Below are positions 44,795 through 52,950 of a stretch of DNA of 64,000 nucleotides, piece after piece. Within the stretch, counting starts at the first letter, position 1; each line of letters begins with the position of its first letter. The position numbers were made by a program, and so were the translations under genes. Below the pieces are notes generated by a model. The model searched no databases. It was not told where the DNA came from and saw nothing but the letters and a program-made list of their open reading frames with translations. The DNA is from Oribacterium asaccharolyticum ACB7 (GTDB lineage Bacteria; Bacillota; Clostridia; Lachnospirales; Lachnospiraceae), in NCBI RefSeq assembly GCF_000238075.1, contig NZ_JH414505.1:62001-126000 (forward strand), in the 5' to 3' direction.

Positions 44795-46252
44795 CTAGCC
44801 TTTTATCCCTTCTATCTCGGAAAGCAAAGACTCATACCACAGAGTAAAATTCTCCTCTGTATCATACTCCCCTACCGCATCCTCTTTAGACAGGCCGGAT
44901 GCTACAGCCGTCTCAATCGCCTTTTTGTCCTCAATCGCCTTGTCCTTCAAGGTGTTCTCCAGAATTTCCCTAAGCGTCGATATATTGTCCGCCGCAGGAA
45001 TATAATACATTGTATGAGAGGAAACTGTTTTTAGGGCCTCTTCAATTGCAGGGTTGGTTCCTCTTCCCTTGATAACATCTACCGTTTGCACCGTTAAACT
45101 GTCCGAACGCACCGGCAAATAGTCTGCAGAAAGAGCAAAATTACTGTTTACGGATTCGGATGTAAGCCAACGCAAAAACTCTATAGAAGCTTTAATTTTC
45201 TGCTCGTCTCCCTTCAACACGCCAATGCCGGCTCCCTGCTGAATTGCAATCTTCTGCCCCTTAACAAAGTCCGGTGCGGGAAGGACAGTAGACTCGATGG
45301 GAAAATATTCCTGATCGGATAAAATAACCGCCTCAGGGAAATAACTGTAAGAAGCTGAAGTACTCACATAGGAAATAATTTCTCCCGTTCGTAAATCATC
45401 GGAACGGTATCTCCCGGAACTGCCAAAGTATCCTTTAATGTAAGGCACATAAAAATAATCCCATAACTTGTGTAAGACATCTTCCGGAAAATTATAGATG
45501 ACTTTTCCGGAGGCATCCACGGAAACCAGATCCACTCCCATTTGCTTGGCACCGACCAGGAAATACGTCGCGAAATCCTCCTGTCCGAAAAAAGCCTTTC
45601 CGTCACCCTCTTCCGGGGTTAAGGCATCCGTATACTCGTAATACTTCTTGGCCACTTCAATCAATCCCTCTCGAGTGTCCAAGTCGGAAAGAATAGCTCC
45701 GGTCGCATCGGAAAAGCTCTTCCATGCTGTCGCATTCAAATAGAAAACCTCCGTGGATTTTGCTACCGGAAGAATTTTTATACCTTCTCTTTGATTTCCA
45801 AGTCTGCCTTCTTCCAGAAACCCGGGCACAAAATCGTCCATTTCTTTCTTAGTTAAGTAATTGCTAAGATTCACCAGATATCCCTTCTGATCCAATACCT
45901 TCCCCGTGTCTCTATACATAAAAGCCATATCGGGATAAGTGCCCTGTGCAAAGTTCTTATCCGTAAGAGCGAAAAGATTCGCTTCCAAATCATTCATCGA
46001 TCCGGGACTCATCACATGGACCGTGATATTTAAATCCTTCCCTCGAGTTAAGTTAAACTCATCTACCGTTTTCAGGAAAACTTCCTGCTGCAACGCGGAA
46101 TAATAACTCCATATATTTAATTCTATATTTTCCTTACTTCTTTTATAGGTATATGCTTTATCTTCCTGTCTATTCGCCTTTTTCTTGCAAGAAAAGAGGA
46201 ACATCATGCACAAGAAGAAAAATAAAAGGAGCTGTAAGTCTTTTCTCTTCAT
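44795..46252 (-). CDS. extracellular solute-binding lipoprotein (family 1)
   Basis: A 485-residue lipoprotein starting at the ATG at 46252 behind AAGGAAAA; the longer frame to 46363 is not supported. Signal and lipobox: LLLFFFLCMMFLFSC, with the acylated cysteine near residue 21. The rest resembles family 1 periplasmic-binding proteins for sugars (LNIWSYYSALQQEVFLKTVD, AQGTYPDMAFMYRDTG, IEFLRWLTSESVNSNFAL). No permease or ATPase is next to it. Its only partner is the diguanylate cyclase, so a sensory role is more likely than transport. Confidence 0.88.
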   Translation of the reverse strand: MKRKDLQLLLFFFLCMMFLFSCKKKANRQEDKAYTYKRSKENIELNIWSYYSALQQEVFLKTVDEFNLTRGKDLNITVHVMSPGSMNDLEANLFALTDKNFAQGTYPDMAFMYRDTGKVLDQKGYLVNLSNYLTKKEMDDFVPGFLEEGRLGNQREGIKILPVAKSTEVFYLNATAWKSFSDATGAILSDLDTREGLIEVAKKYYEYTDALTPEEGDGKAFFGQEDFATYFLVGAKQMGVDLVSVDASGKVIYNFPEDVLHKLWDYFYVPYIKGYFGSSGRYRSDDLRTGEIISYVSTSASYSYFPEAVILSDQEYFPIESTVLPAPDFVKGQKIAIQQGAGIGVLKGDEQKIKASIEFLRWLTSESVNSNFALSADYLPVRSDSLTVQTVDVIKGRGTNPAIEEALKTVSSHTMYYIPAADNISTLREILENTLKDKAIEDKKAIETAVASGLSKEDAVGEYDTEENFTLWYESLLSEIEGIKG

Positions 46253-46566
46253 TCTATATTTTCCTTTTTCCTGTCTACCTGTCTCAAAATGAAATGGAAT
46301 GTCATACAAATTTTTTAACAGACTAAACTTTCTCTTATCAGTGAATATCATCGACTGTTTCATAACTGAATATAAGAAGACTGCAAAGCTTTTCCCCGTC
46401 CGTCCTCTTACTGAACAAAATCATTATAAACAAAAAAAAATTGATGTCCAAGTTTTTTATGATACTATATTCGAAAGCAGGAGAATTTTTTCTGTTTTTC
46501 TCTTATATCCTAAGCGGTTTTATCCGATAAAAAGAGGAAAGACCGGTTTGAATAGAAAGGATAGCT
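46253..46566. other. divergent promoter region
   Basis: Spacer between the lipoprotein gene and flgB. A plus-strand candidate promoter TTGATG (46441-46446), 16 bases, TACTAT (46463-46468) precedes flgB. I see no sigma-28 type motif (TAAA with GCCGATAA). Confidence 0.4.
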
Positions 46567-46956
46567 ATGTCATTATTTTACGGAAATGGAATAGCCCTTA
46601 CGGAGAAGACACTTGACCTCTTGTGGGGAAGGCAAAACTTAACGGTAAACAATATCGCGAATGTTGATACCCCAAACTACAAGTCAAAGTATCTCACCTT
46701 TGAGAATGAGCTTCTTCACCGTATCTCCACTGCGGAAAAGGGCGGGCAGAAAAAAGTTCATGTGGCTCGGGCAATTGATGGACAAAGAGCTCGGATACAC
46801 AGCACGAGAAATGAGTCCAGCAGGTTGGACGGCAACAATGTAGACATGGATCAGGAACAGGTAGAGCTTGTCAAAACTACCTATGCCTACCAGTATATGG
46901 TGAATTCCGTAAACAATGATATAAAACGACTTATGGCAGCTGTAAAAAGCTTCTAG
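46567..46956 (+). CDS. flgB: flagellar basal-body rod protein FlgB
   Basis: A 129-residue proximal rod protein of the flagellum. The N-terminal LTEKTLDLLWGRQNLTVNNI and NVDTPNYKSKYL motif is typical, and the C-terminal coiled coil ends VKTTYAYQYMVNSVNNDIKR. It is normally the first gene of flgB-flgC-fliE. Here it stands alone, with a terminator directly after it and the che genes beyond. It is complete, so the rest of the flagellar genes must be elsewhere or lost. Confidence 0.93.
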   Translation: MSLFYGNGIALTEKTLDLLWGRQNLTVNNIANVDTPNYKSKYLTFENELLHRISTAEKGGQKKVHVARAIDGQRARIHSTRNESSRLDGNNVDMDQEQVELVKTTYAYQYMVNSVNNDIKRLMAAVKSF

Positions 46957-47108
46957 TCCCTTTTCTTCTATATAATATAGGAAGAGCTTATAGCAAGAAG
47001 AGGAAAAATGATGACTTCGGTAAGAAGGGATGCTTCCGATTTTCTCCGAATATATTATTTTTCTGTATTCTACTATACGACTTCAGGAATAGAGAAAAAG
47101 GATGGAAG

Positions 47109-47131
47109 CACTGCCCCGGCAGTGTTTTTTT
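47109..47131 (+). terminator. terminator after flgB
   Basis: CACTGCC / GGCAGTG stem with a CC loop and seven T residues. It separates flgB from cheA. Confidence 0.85.
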
Positions 47132-47324
47132 GGCATTATGATTCTTTGCTTATAGACTGAGCAGAATCGCCGATAAATTACCAGGACAGAAATATTGCAA
47201 ATTGGATAGTGGTAGTAAATACCTCTGGAAATACTTACTGAATCAAAGTGTTTCCAACGAGATAGCGCAGAACAAGTGTGTGATGCTCGTTTAGAATGAA
47301 AAATAGCGAAAAGGTGGTAAAACT
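47132..47324. other. spacer before cheA
   Basis: Contains the fourth 36-nt palindrome (47256-47291) and the cheA ribosome site AAAGGTGG. A 50-codon frame spanning the flgB terminator (from about 47008) has no clear support and is not called. Confidence 0.4.
47256..47291 (+). repeat. 36-nt dispersed palindrome, copy 4
   Basis: Starts AACGAGATA and ends GATGCTCGTT; the middle is diverged but the length is exactly 36. Unlike the other copies it lies upstream of a gene (cheA). Confidence 0.65.
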
Positions 47325-49403
47325 ATGGATAGTACAATGGAAGGAATGTTGGATACCTATCTTCTGGAGACGGAATCTCTCTTGGATAAGTTAGATGAGA
47401 TGCTGATTGCGGCTGAGAAGGTCGGGGACTTTTCCACAGATGACGTAAACGAAATCTTCCGTATCATGCACACCATAAAAGGGTCCAGTGCCATGATGGA
47501 ATTCACCCCCATCTCCAGCATTGCACACCATATCGAGGATATGTTCTTCTTTATCAGAGACAAGGGCATCGATTCTTTAAACGGTGAGCAAAAGAGGGAG
47601 CTCTTCGACCTCATGTTCCGCTCGGAAGACTATCTTCGAAGCGGTCTGGAGAAAGTAAAGGCTGGAGAAGAATTAGACAATAACGTAGATGCCTTTGCAG
47701 GAGAAATCAACGGCTTTTTGGCTAAGATTTCCGGAAAAGGCGGAGACAACTCTGCCGCAGGAGCAGCCTCTACACAGACTGCTTCCGCTTCGGGAGAAAG
47801 AGTCCTTCCAAATGACCCCACTGCCAAAAAGTTTATTCATGTCTTTTTGGATGAGGGAATCGGAATGGAGAATCTCCGTGCATTTATGATCGTAAATGCC
47901 ATCAAGGAGTTTGATTTGGAGTTCCGTTACTATCCCGAAGATATGGACAGTAATCCCGAAACCGCTCAGAGTATTATTGATTCCGGATTTTTCCTTGCTT
48001 TCGATAATGATGAGACTCTGGACAAGGGAGAAAAAGTACTCCGTGAGCAGAGCCATATTCTTTCCTACGAAATCGTGGAAGGAAAGAAGGAAGAAGCAAA
48101 GAAAGAAGAGACAGGAAATGCTAAGGAAAGTACTCCCAAAGCACAGGGAGATAAGGATAACGGAAATGCACAGCAGGCCGCTCAGCAGAAATCTGCCGCA
48201 CCGGTTAAGCAGAGCTTGATTTCCGTAAACTTACAGAAGCTGGACAGCTTAAACGACCTCGTGGGAGAAATTGTAATCACGGAATCCATGGTTACCTCCT
48301 CTCCCGTTCTTCGTATGTTGCCTCAGGAAAGTCTGGACAACTTTATGAAGTCCGCAAGACAGCTTCGTAAGTTGACTGACGATTTGCAGGATATTGCCAT
48401 GAGTCTCCGAATGGTATCCATCTCCGGTGTATTCCAGAAGATGAATCGTATCGTTCGTGATATGAAGCAAAAGCTCGGTAAGGAAGTAAAACTGACCATT
48501 ATCGGTGAAGATACGGAAGTAGATAAGACGATTGTCGACAGCATTCAGGATCCTCTTATGCATATTGTTCGAAACAGTATGGACCACGGTATCGAAGAGA
48601 CCAAGGAAGAACGTATTGCTGCAGGTAAGGATGCAGAGGGAGAATTAACCCTCTCCGCCTTCCACACCTCTTCCGAAGTCATTATCACCGTTGCCGATGA
48701 CGGATATGGCATGAATCCCGAAAAGCTTCTCGATAAGGCGGAAGAAAAGGGTCTCCTCTATAAGCCGCGTTCCGAATATTCCAAAAAAGAGGCACTGGGA
48801 CTCATTATGCTCCCCGGTTTCTCTACAAACCAGAGCGTAACGGAGTTCTCCGGCCGAGGTGTAGGAATGGACGTAGTAAAGAAGAACCTGGAGTCCGTTG
48901 GCGGAACCATCAGTATTTCCAGTGAGCTTGGAAAGGGTTCCACTTTCACCATGAAAATCCCGCTTACTCTCGCCATCATGGATGGTATGAAGGTCAATGT
49001 AGGCGACAGTATTTTCACTATTCCAATCGTAAACATCCGTCAGTCCTTTAAGGTTGACGATGCGGAAGTCGTTTTCGATGAAAACGGAAATGAGATGGTT
49101 AAACGTATGGATGTCTTCTATCCTATCGTACGTCTCAACAACTTCTACGGTATCGAAGGAAAGTATACCGATCTTGCAGACGGTGTTCTGATCTGGGTAG
49201 AAGCCAACGACAAGTCCTGCTGCCTCTTTGTGGATGATTTAATCGGAGAGCAACAGGTTGTAGTAAAACCGCTTCCGGCTTACTTTAATGCCTATAATTT
49301 GAAGGATAGCGGAATCAACGGATGTTCCATCTTGGGAGATGGTAACATTTGTATCATCTTGGATGTCTTAGGCTTGTACTCTCAAGCCATTGAAAATAAT
49401 TAA
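47325..49403 (+). CDS. cheA: chemotaxis histidine kinase CheA
   Basis: A 692-residue CheA. Domain order: Hpt domain with the phosphorylated His49 (MHTIKGSSAMMEF), a P2-like CheY-binding domain about 165-255, a Lys/Glu/Gln-rich linker, dimerisation domain near 290-370, HATPase domain (N-box NSMDHGIEE near 416, DDGYGM near 458, GRGVGMDVVKKN) and a C-terminal CheW-like domain. It phosphorylates CheY and CheB-type receivers; none of those receivers is in this window. It starts cheA-cheW-cheR-cheB. Confidence 0.96.
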   Translation: MDSTMEGMLDTYLLETESLLDKLDEMLIAAEKVGDFSTDDVNEIFRIMHTIKGSSAMMEFTPISSIAHHIEDMFFFIRDKGIDSLNGEQKRELFDLMFRSEDYLRSGLEKVKAGEELDNNVDAFAGEINGFLAKISGKGGDNSAAGAASTQTASASGERVLPNDPTAKKFIHVFLDEGIGMENLRAFMIVNAIKEFDLEFRYYPEDMDSNPETAQSIIDSGFFLAFDNDETLDKGEKVLREQSHILSYEIVEGKKEEAKKEETGNAKESTPKAQGDKDNGNAQQAAQQKSAAPVKQSLISVNLQKLDSLNDLVGEIVITESMVTSSPVLRMLPQESLDNFMKSARQLRKLTDDLQDIAMSLRMVSISGVFQKMNRIVRDMKQKLGKEVKLTIIGEDTEVDKTIVDSIQDPLMHIVRNSMDHGIEETKEERIAAGKDAEGELTLSAFHTSSEVIITVADDGYGMNPEKLLDKAEEKGLLYKPRSEYSKKEALGLIMLPGFSTNQSVTEFSGRGVGMDVVKKNLESVGGTISISSELGKGSTFTMKIPLTLAIMDGMKVNVGDSIFTIPIVNIRQSFKVDDAEVVFDENGNEMVKRMDVFYPIVRLNNFYGIEGKYTDLADGVLIWVEANDKSCCLFVDDLIGEQQVVVKPLPAYFNAYNLKDSGINGCSILGDGNICIILDVLGLYSQAIENN

Positions 49404-49413
49404 GGAGGGAAGT

Positions 49414-49911
49414 ATGGGCGAAGAAGAATTAATGGATGATTTGCTGGAGGGACAGGAGTCTGTGGAAGAAGCGGACAGCATTGACGCAGAACGTTGCCTT
49501 ACCTTTGAATCCGGCGGAATGGTGATGTATATGAGCACCAGCTATGTTATTGAAATCATCAATGACCACAGCATCACTGCACTTCCCATTGTACCCCAGT
49601 ATGTTAAGGGCATCATTAACTTAAGAGGTTCTATCCTCCCGGTTATTGATATTCGTCTTCTGATGGACAAGGAAGCTGAGGAGTATACCTCTAAGACCTG
49701 CATCATCGTATTGAATATTGATTCCGTTTCCATCGGAATCATCGTAGACCGTGTAAGACAGGTTATCGATATCGATTTGAGCGAGGTTCAGCCGATTCCT
49801 CTCAGAAACAGACAAAAACTGTGTAACGGTATGATTACATTGGACAGCGGCGAAGTCGCAATGTCCTTTGATGCAGAAGCATTGGTACAATCTTCATCCG
49901 ATGCTGTATAA
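49414..49911 (+). CDS. cheW: chemotaxis coupling protein CheW
   Basis: A 165-residue scaffold linking receptors to CheA. The start at 49414 is fixed by AAGGAGG five bases upstream; an in-frame start at 49390 would overlap cheA. After an acidic 25-residue leader the CheW fold appears: ALPIVPQYVKGIINLRGSIL, PVIDIRLLMDKE, and GIIVDRVRQVIDIDLSEVQ. Confidence 0.95.
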   Translation: MGEEELMDDLLEGQESVEEADSIDAERCLTFESGGMVMYMSTSYVIEIINDHSITALPIVPQYVKGIINLRGSILPVIDIRLLMDKEAEEYTSKTCIIVLNIDSVSIGIIVDRVRQVIDIDLSEVQPIPLRNRQKLCNGMITLDSGEVAMSFDAEALVQSSSDAV

Positions 49912-49922
49912 GGGGATCTTTC

Positions 49923-50738
49923 ATGTACGATTTGTCGGACGAGGATTTTAAACGCTTATACAGCTATATGCAGGACAAGTTCGGCATTGATTTAAGTAGA
50001 AAGAAACCTTTAATCGTAAGCCGTTTGTCCTCCATATTGGAGAAAATGGGATATCGTGATTTTCACAGCTATGTAAGCGATATTTTGAAAAGGGAAGATC
50101 AGGAAATGTTGACTACCCTTTTAAACAAACTGACTACAAACTATACCTATTTCATGCGAGAGGAATCACATTTTGATTACTTGGAAAATGTAGTTCTCCC
50201 GGAGCTTGCAAAGAAGCACGCAAGAGACAAGGTGCTTTCCATCTGGAGTGCCGGCTGCTCTTCCGGAGAAGAGCCCTACAATATTTCCATGTATCTTCTC
50301 GAATATTTCGGAAAGCTTCCCGGAAAGTGGGATACCAGAATTTTGGCTACGGATATTTCTCACAATGTCCTCTCCAAAGCTGCAAACCCGCGCTACCCTG
50401 AGGAAAGCTTGGAGAAACTTCCGAAATCATGGAAAAATAAATATTTTGTACCGCTGGGAGACGGATTTTACACGGTTACTGAAGCATTGCGGAAAAATGT
50501 CATTTTCCGACCGTTTAACCTGATGGAGCCCATTCATTTTAAGAGGGACTTCGATTTAATCTTTTGCCGAAACGTCATGATTTATTTTGATCAGGCCACT
50601 AAAGATGCTCTGGTAAAACGCTTTTATGATGTAACCTATCCCGAAGGACACCTGTTTATCGGGCATTCCGAAGGACTGACGAAGCAAACCTGTCCCTACC
50701 AATACATAAAACCGGCTATCTACAAAAAAGAAGCATAG
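49923..50738 (+). CDS. cheR: chemoreceptor methyltransferase CheR
   Basis: A 271-residue glutamate O-methyltransferase for chemoreceptors. The N-terminal helical domain and the SAM-binding motif IWSAGCSSGEEPYNISMYLL near 103-122 are typical, as are FDLIFCRNVMIYFD and LFIGHSEGL. It overlaps nothing and lies 11 bases after cheW. Confidence 0.95.
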   Translation: MYDLSDEDFKRLYSYMQDKFGIDLSRKKPLIVSRLSSILEKMGYRDFHSYVSDILKREDQEMLTTLLNKLTTNYTYFMREESHFDYLENVVLPELAKKHARDKVLSIWSAGCSSGEEPYNISMYLLEYFGKLPGKWDTRILATDISHNVLSKAANPRYPEESLEKLPKSWKNKYFVPLGDGFYTVTEALRKNVIFRPFNLMEPIHFKRDFDLIFCRNVMIYFDQATKDALVKRFYDVTYPEGHLFIGHSEGLTKQTCPYQYIKPAIYKKEA

Positions 50739-50825
50739 CCTACCGCCTTATCTTGTCGCTTTCAAAGTTTTGGAAGAAACAAGATAAGGCTATATTACCT
50801 TTAAGGACTGGCTTAAGGAGAGGCG

Positions 50826-51419
50826 ATGAAAGACTTTTCATTTCCAAAAAACTATTTTCAGCTGATTGCAATGGGGGCTTCCACCGGAGGAACGGAAGCT
50901 CTACTTGCCGTCTTGGAGAAGCTTCCCGGAAATCTTCCGCCTATCGTCATCACGCAGCATATGCCACCGGTTTTTACCAATATGTATGCAGAACGCTTAA
51001 ACAGAATTTGTAAAATGGAAGTACGGGAAGCAAAGGATGGAGACCCCCTCTACCCCGGACTCTGTCTGATTGCTCCGGGCGGTTTACAGATGCAGGTTCT
51101 AAAAGATACCTCGGGAATGAGGGTAGAGTGTAAAGAAGGAGAAAAGGTAAGTGGACACTGCCCTTCCATCGACTATCTCTTTTCCTCCGTAGCCAAGGCA
51201 ATCGGCGCTCACGCCGTAGGAATCATTTTGACCGGCATGGGAAAGGACGGTGCAAACGGTCTTCTGTCCATGCACGAAGCGGGCGCCTATACACTCGGAC
51301 AAGATGAAAAAAGCTCTATTGTCTACGGGATGCCCATGGAGGCCTATAAACTGGGGGCAGTAGACAGGCAGGGAAACTTATCGGAAATCGCGAATTATCT
51401 TCTTAGCGCAATACAGTAG
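50826..51419 (+). CDS. cheB: CheB methylesterase domain protein without receiver domain
   Basis: A 197-residue protein that covers only the CheB catalytic domain. The triad is visible: Ser19 in AMGASTGG, His45 in VITQHMPP, and Asp141 in GMGKDGANG. The usual N-terminal receiver domain and linker are absent, and no receiver frame lies in the 87-base gap before it. AGGAGAGGCG sits at the start. Control by phosphorylation would need another protein, or the enzyme is always active. It is followed 9 bases later by a secreted protease gene. Confidence 0.9.
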   Translation: MKDFSFPKNYFQLIAMGASTGGTEALLAVLEKLPGNLPPIVITQHMPPVFTNMYAERLNRICKMEVREAKDGDPLYPGLCLIAPGGLQMQVLKDTSGMRVECKEGEKVSGHCPSIDYLFSSVAKAIGAHAVGIILTGMGKDGANGLLSMHEAGAYTLGQDEKSSIVYGMPMEAYKLGAVDRQGNLSEIANYLLSAIQ

Positions 51420-51428
51420 GAGAAAGAA

Positions 51429-52685
51429 ATGGGAATTTTTAAGACAATCACGCAAAAGCTTCTTATGTGCAGTGCCAAACAACTCGGCATTGCCGCTGTT
51501 GCGTCCCTTTCTGTAATGACAGCCAGCTTTTCCGCCATTGCATATAACGGCTATAGAGAAAGTTTGAAGCAAATGGATGCCAAAAAGGAAGGTAGCGTAT
51601 CCGGAGAAAGTCGCTTTCAGCAGGTATTTTATAATCATACTGCCGACCGCTCCGACTCCGTCCAAAACGAAGGTGCTACCGTAAAAGAGGCTGTGTCTAT
51701 TGATTCGAATGCCCCGAGTGCTTCCGAAAATACCGCTTCGGAATATTCGAAAAAGAATTCTTCCTCCAGAACAAGTGAAAACGAAACAATCCAATCGGAA
51801 GAAGATACAAATTCTGCCGAAGATACGGAGGGAACAACAGCGGAAACGGCAGAACCGTCCTTAGCGGCAAGCTCTGCGGAAGCCGCTAAGGATCCGAGTA
51901 CAACCGCTACAAAGCCGGCTACAGTCGCTACGAAACCGGACACAGCCGCCACTTCGGAAGCAGCACCTGCCCCGGAAAAAGCAGAGTCCGCCCCGCTTCC
52001 CAAAGAAGATTTAAATAACCCTTCTACCATTGCAGATACTGCGGAAGATGCGCAGGAACCTCCCGTGATTCCCGTCAAGACGGATCCTTTTGAAAACTAC
52101 TATGGCACCTCTACCTTTAATGACTATAATGTCTACCTGGATACAGCCATGGGGCCCATGTATTACTATAATCAACACGACAGCCATTGGGGCAGTTACC
52201 TTTACGGCGGGCAAGATACAATCAGTAAATACGGCTGCGGTCCGACCACTGCCGCTATGATTGTTTCCGCCTTTGGAAATGTAAACGGTAGTATCACACC
52301 GAAGGAAATGGCAAACTGGTCTGCATCCTATGGTTATTTTGCTCCTAAGAGCGGATCCTATCACGATTACATTCCTGCGGTTCTTTCCGCCTTTGACTTA
52401 ATCGTAGACAGTGTAAAGGATGGAGAACGCACTCCCGAACATGTCGCAGAGCTCTTAAATTCCGGTCATATTCTGGTTGCCCTCATGGGAAAGGGAGCTT
52501 TAACAAATGGCGGACATTTCATTATTATTACAAAGCAAAATCCGAATGGAACCGTCTGCATCGCCGACCCGAACTCCTATAACAATACGAATAAAGAGTG
52601 GAGTCCGGCTCAACTGATGCGAGAATTAAAGAAAAACTACGACGCCGGCGGCCCTCTTTGGTCGGTTCGTGCGCCGAAAGCATAA
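51429..52685 (+). CDS. secreted C39-like cysteine peptidase
   Basis: A 418-residue exported protein. An N-terminal signal or anchor (LGIAAVASLSVMTASFSAIA, about 20-39), a 170-residue Ser/Thr/Ala/Glu-rich linker, then a Peptidase_C39_2-like domain from about 235: QHDSHWGSYLYGG, catalytic Cys270 in KYGCGPTTAAM, His363 in GGHFIIITK, and Asp in IADPNSYNN. It is read in tandem with cheB and shares its transcript by spacing. Substrate unknown; domains of this type act on cell-wall peptides, bacteriocin leaders or host proteins. Confidence 0.85.
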   Translation: MGIFKTITQKLLMCSAKQLGIAAVASLSVMTASFSAIAYNGYRESLKQMDAKKEGSVSGESRFQQVFYNHTADRSDSVQNEGATVKEAVSIDSNAPSASENTASEYSKKNSSSRTSENETIQSEEDTNSAEDTEGTTAETAEPSLAASSAEAAKDPSTTATKPATVATKPDTAATSEAAPAPEKAESAPLPKEDLNNPSTIADTAEDAQEPPVIPVKTDPFENYYGTSTFNDYNVYLDTAMGPMYYYNQHDSHWGSYLYGGQDTISKYGCGPTTAAMIVSAFGNVNGSITPKEMANWSASYGYFAPKSGSYHDYIPAVLSAFDLIVDSVKDGERTPEHVAELLNSGHILVALMGKGALTNGGHFIIITKQNPNGTVCIADPNSYNNTNKEWSPAQLMRELKKNYDAGGPLWSVRAPKA

Positions 52686-52701
52686 AGCCTGTATGAAAAC
52701 T

Positions 52702-52744
52702 CCCGCTCTACACTCTTTGCAAAAGATGTAGGGCGGGTTTTTTT
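52702..52744 (+). terminator. terminator after the C39 peptidase
   Basis: CCCGCTCTACA / TGTAGGGCGGG stem with a 16-base loop and a run of T. It ends the che transcript. The IS begins 14 bases later, and a similar hairpin (ACCGCTCTACAG / CTGTAGGGCGGT) lies just inside the IS left end. Confidence 0.85.
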
Positions 52745-52782
52745 CAGCAAAAAAGGCTTATAGGACAAAACGTGTTGATGAA

Positions 52783-52829
52783 AACCGCTCTACAGCTAGA
52801 TAAATAAAGGCTGTAGGGCGGTTCAATCT
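52783..52829 (+). other. hairpin inside the IS left end
   Basis: ACCGCTCTACAG / CTGTAGGGCGGT forms a 12-bp imperfect stem. It would block readthrough from outside promoters into the transposase and so may help silence the IS. Its likeness to the neighbouring host terminator is striking. Confidence 0.55.
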
Positions 52830-52950
52830 TTTTCAAAACAACTTTAAGGGTGGACAAAACGTGTTGATAAAAATGCTGTAAGTCCTTGTACAGCAACGAG
52901 TTATGAGGGTTTAATCTTCCTTGAAACCATACTCCTTGGAGGAAGATGAA

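Noticed and set aside
44795..46363. Solute-binding protein starting at 46363
   Set aside because: The extra 37 residues would place the lipoprotein signal internally; the ATG at 46252 gives a normal signal peptide.
47008..47160. 50-codon ORF after flgB
   Set aside because: It runs through the flgB terminator hairpin and shows no protein-like features.
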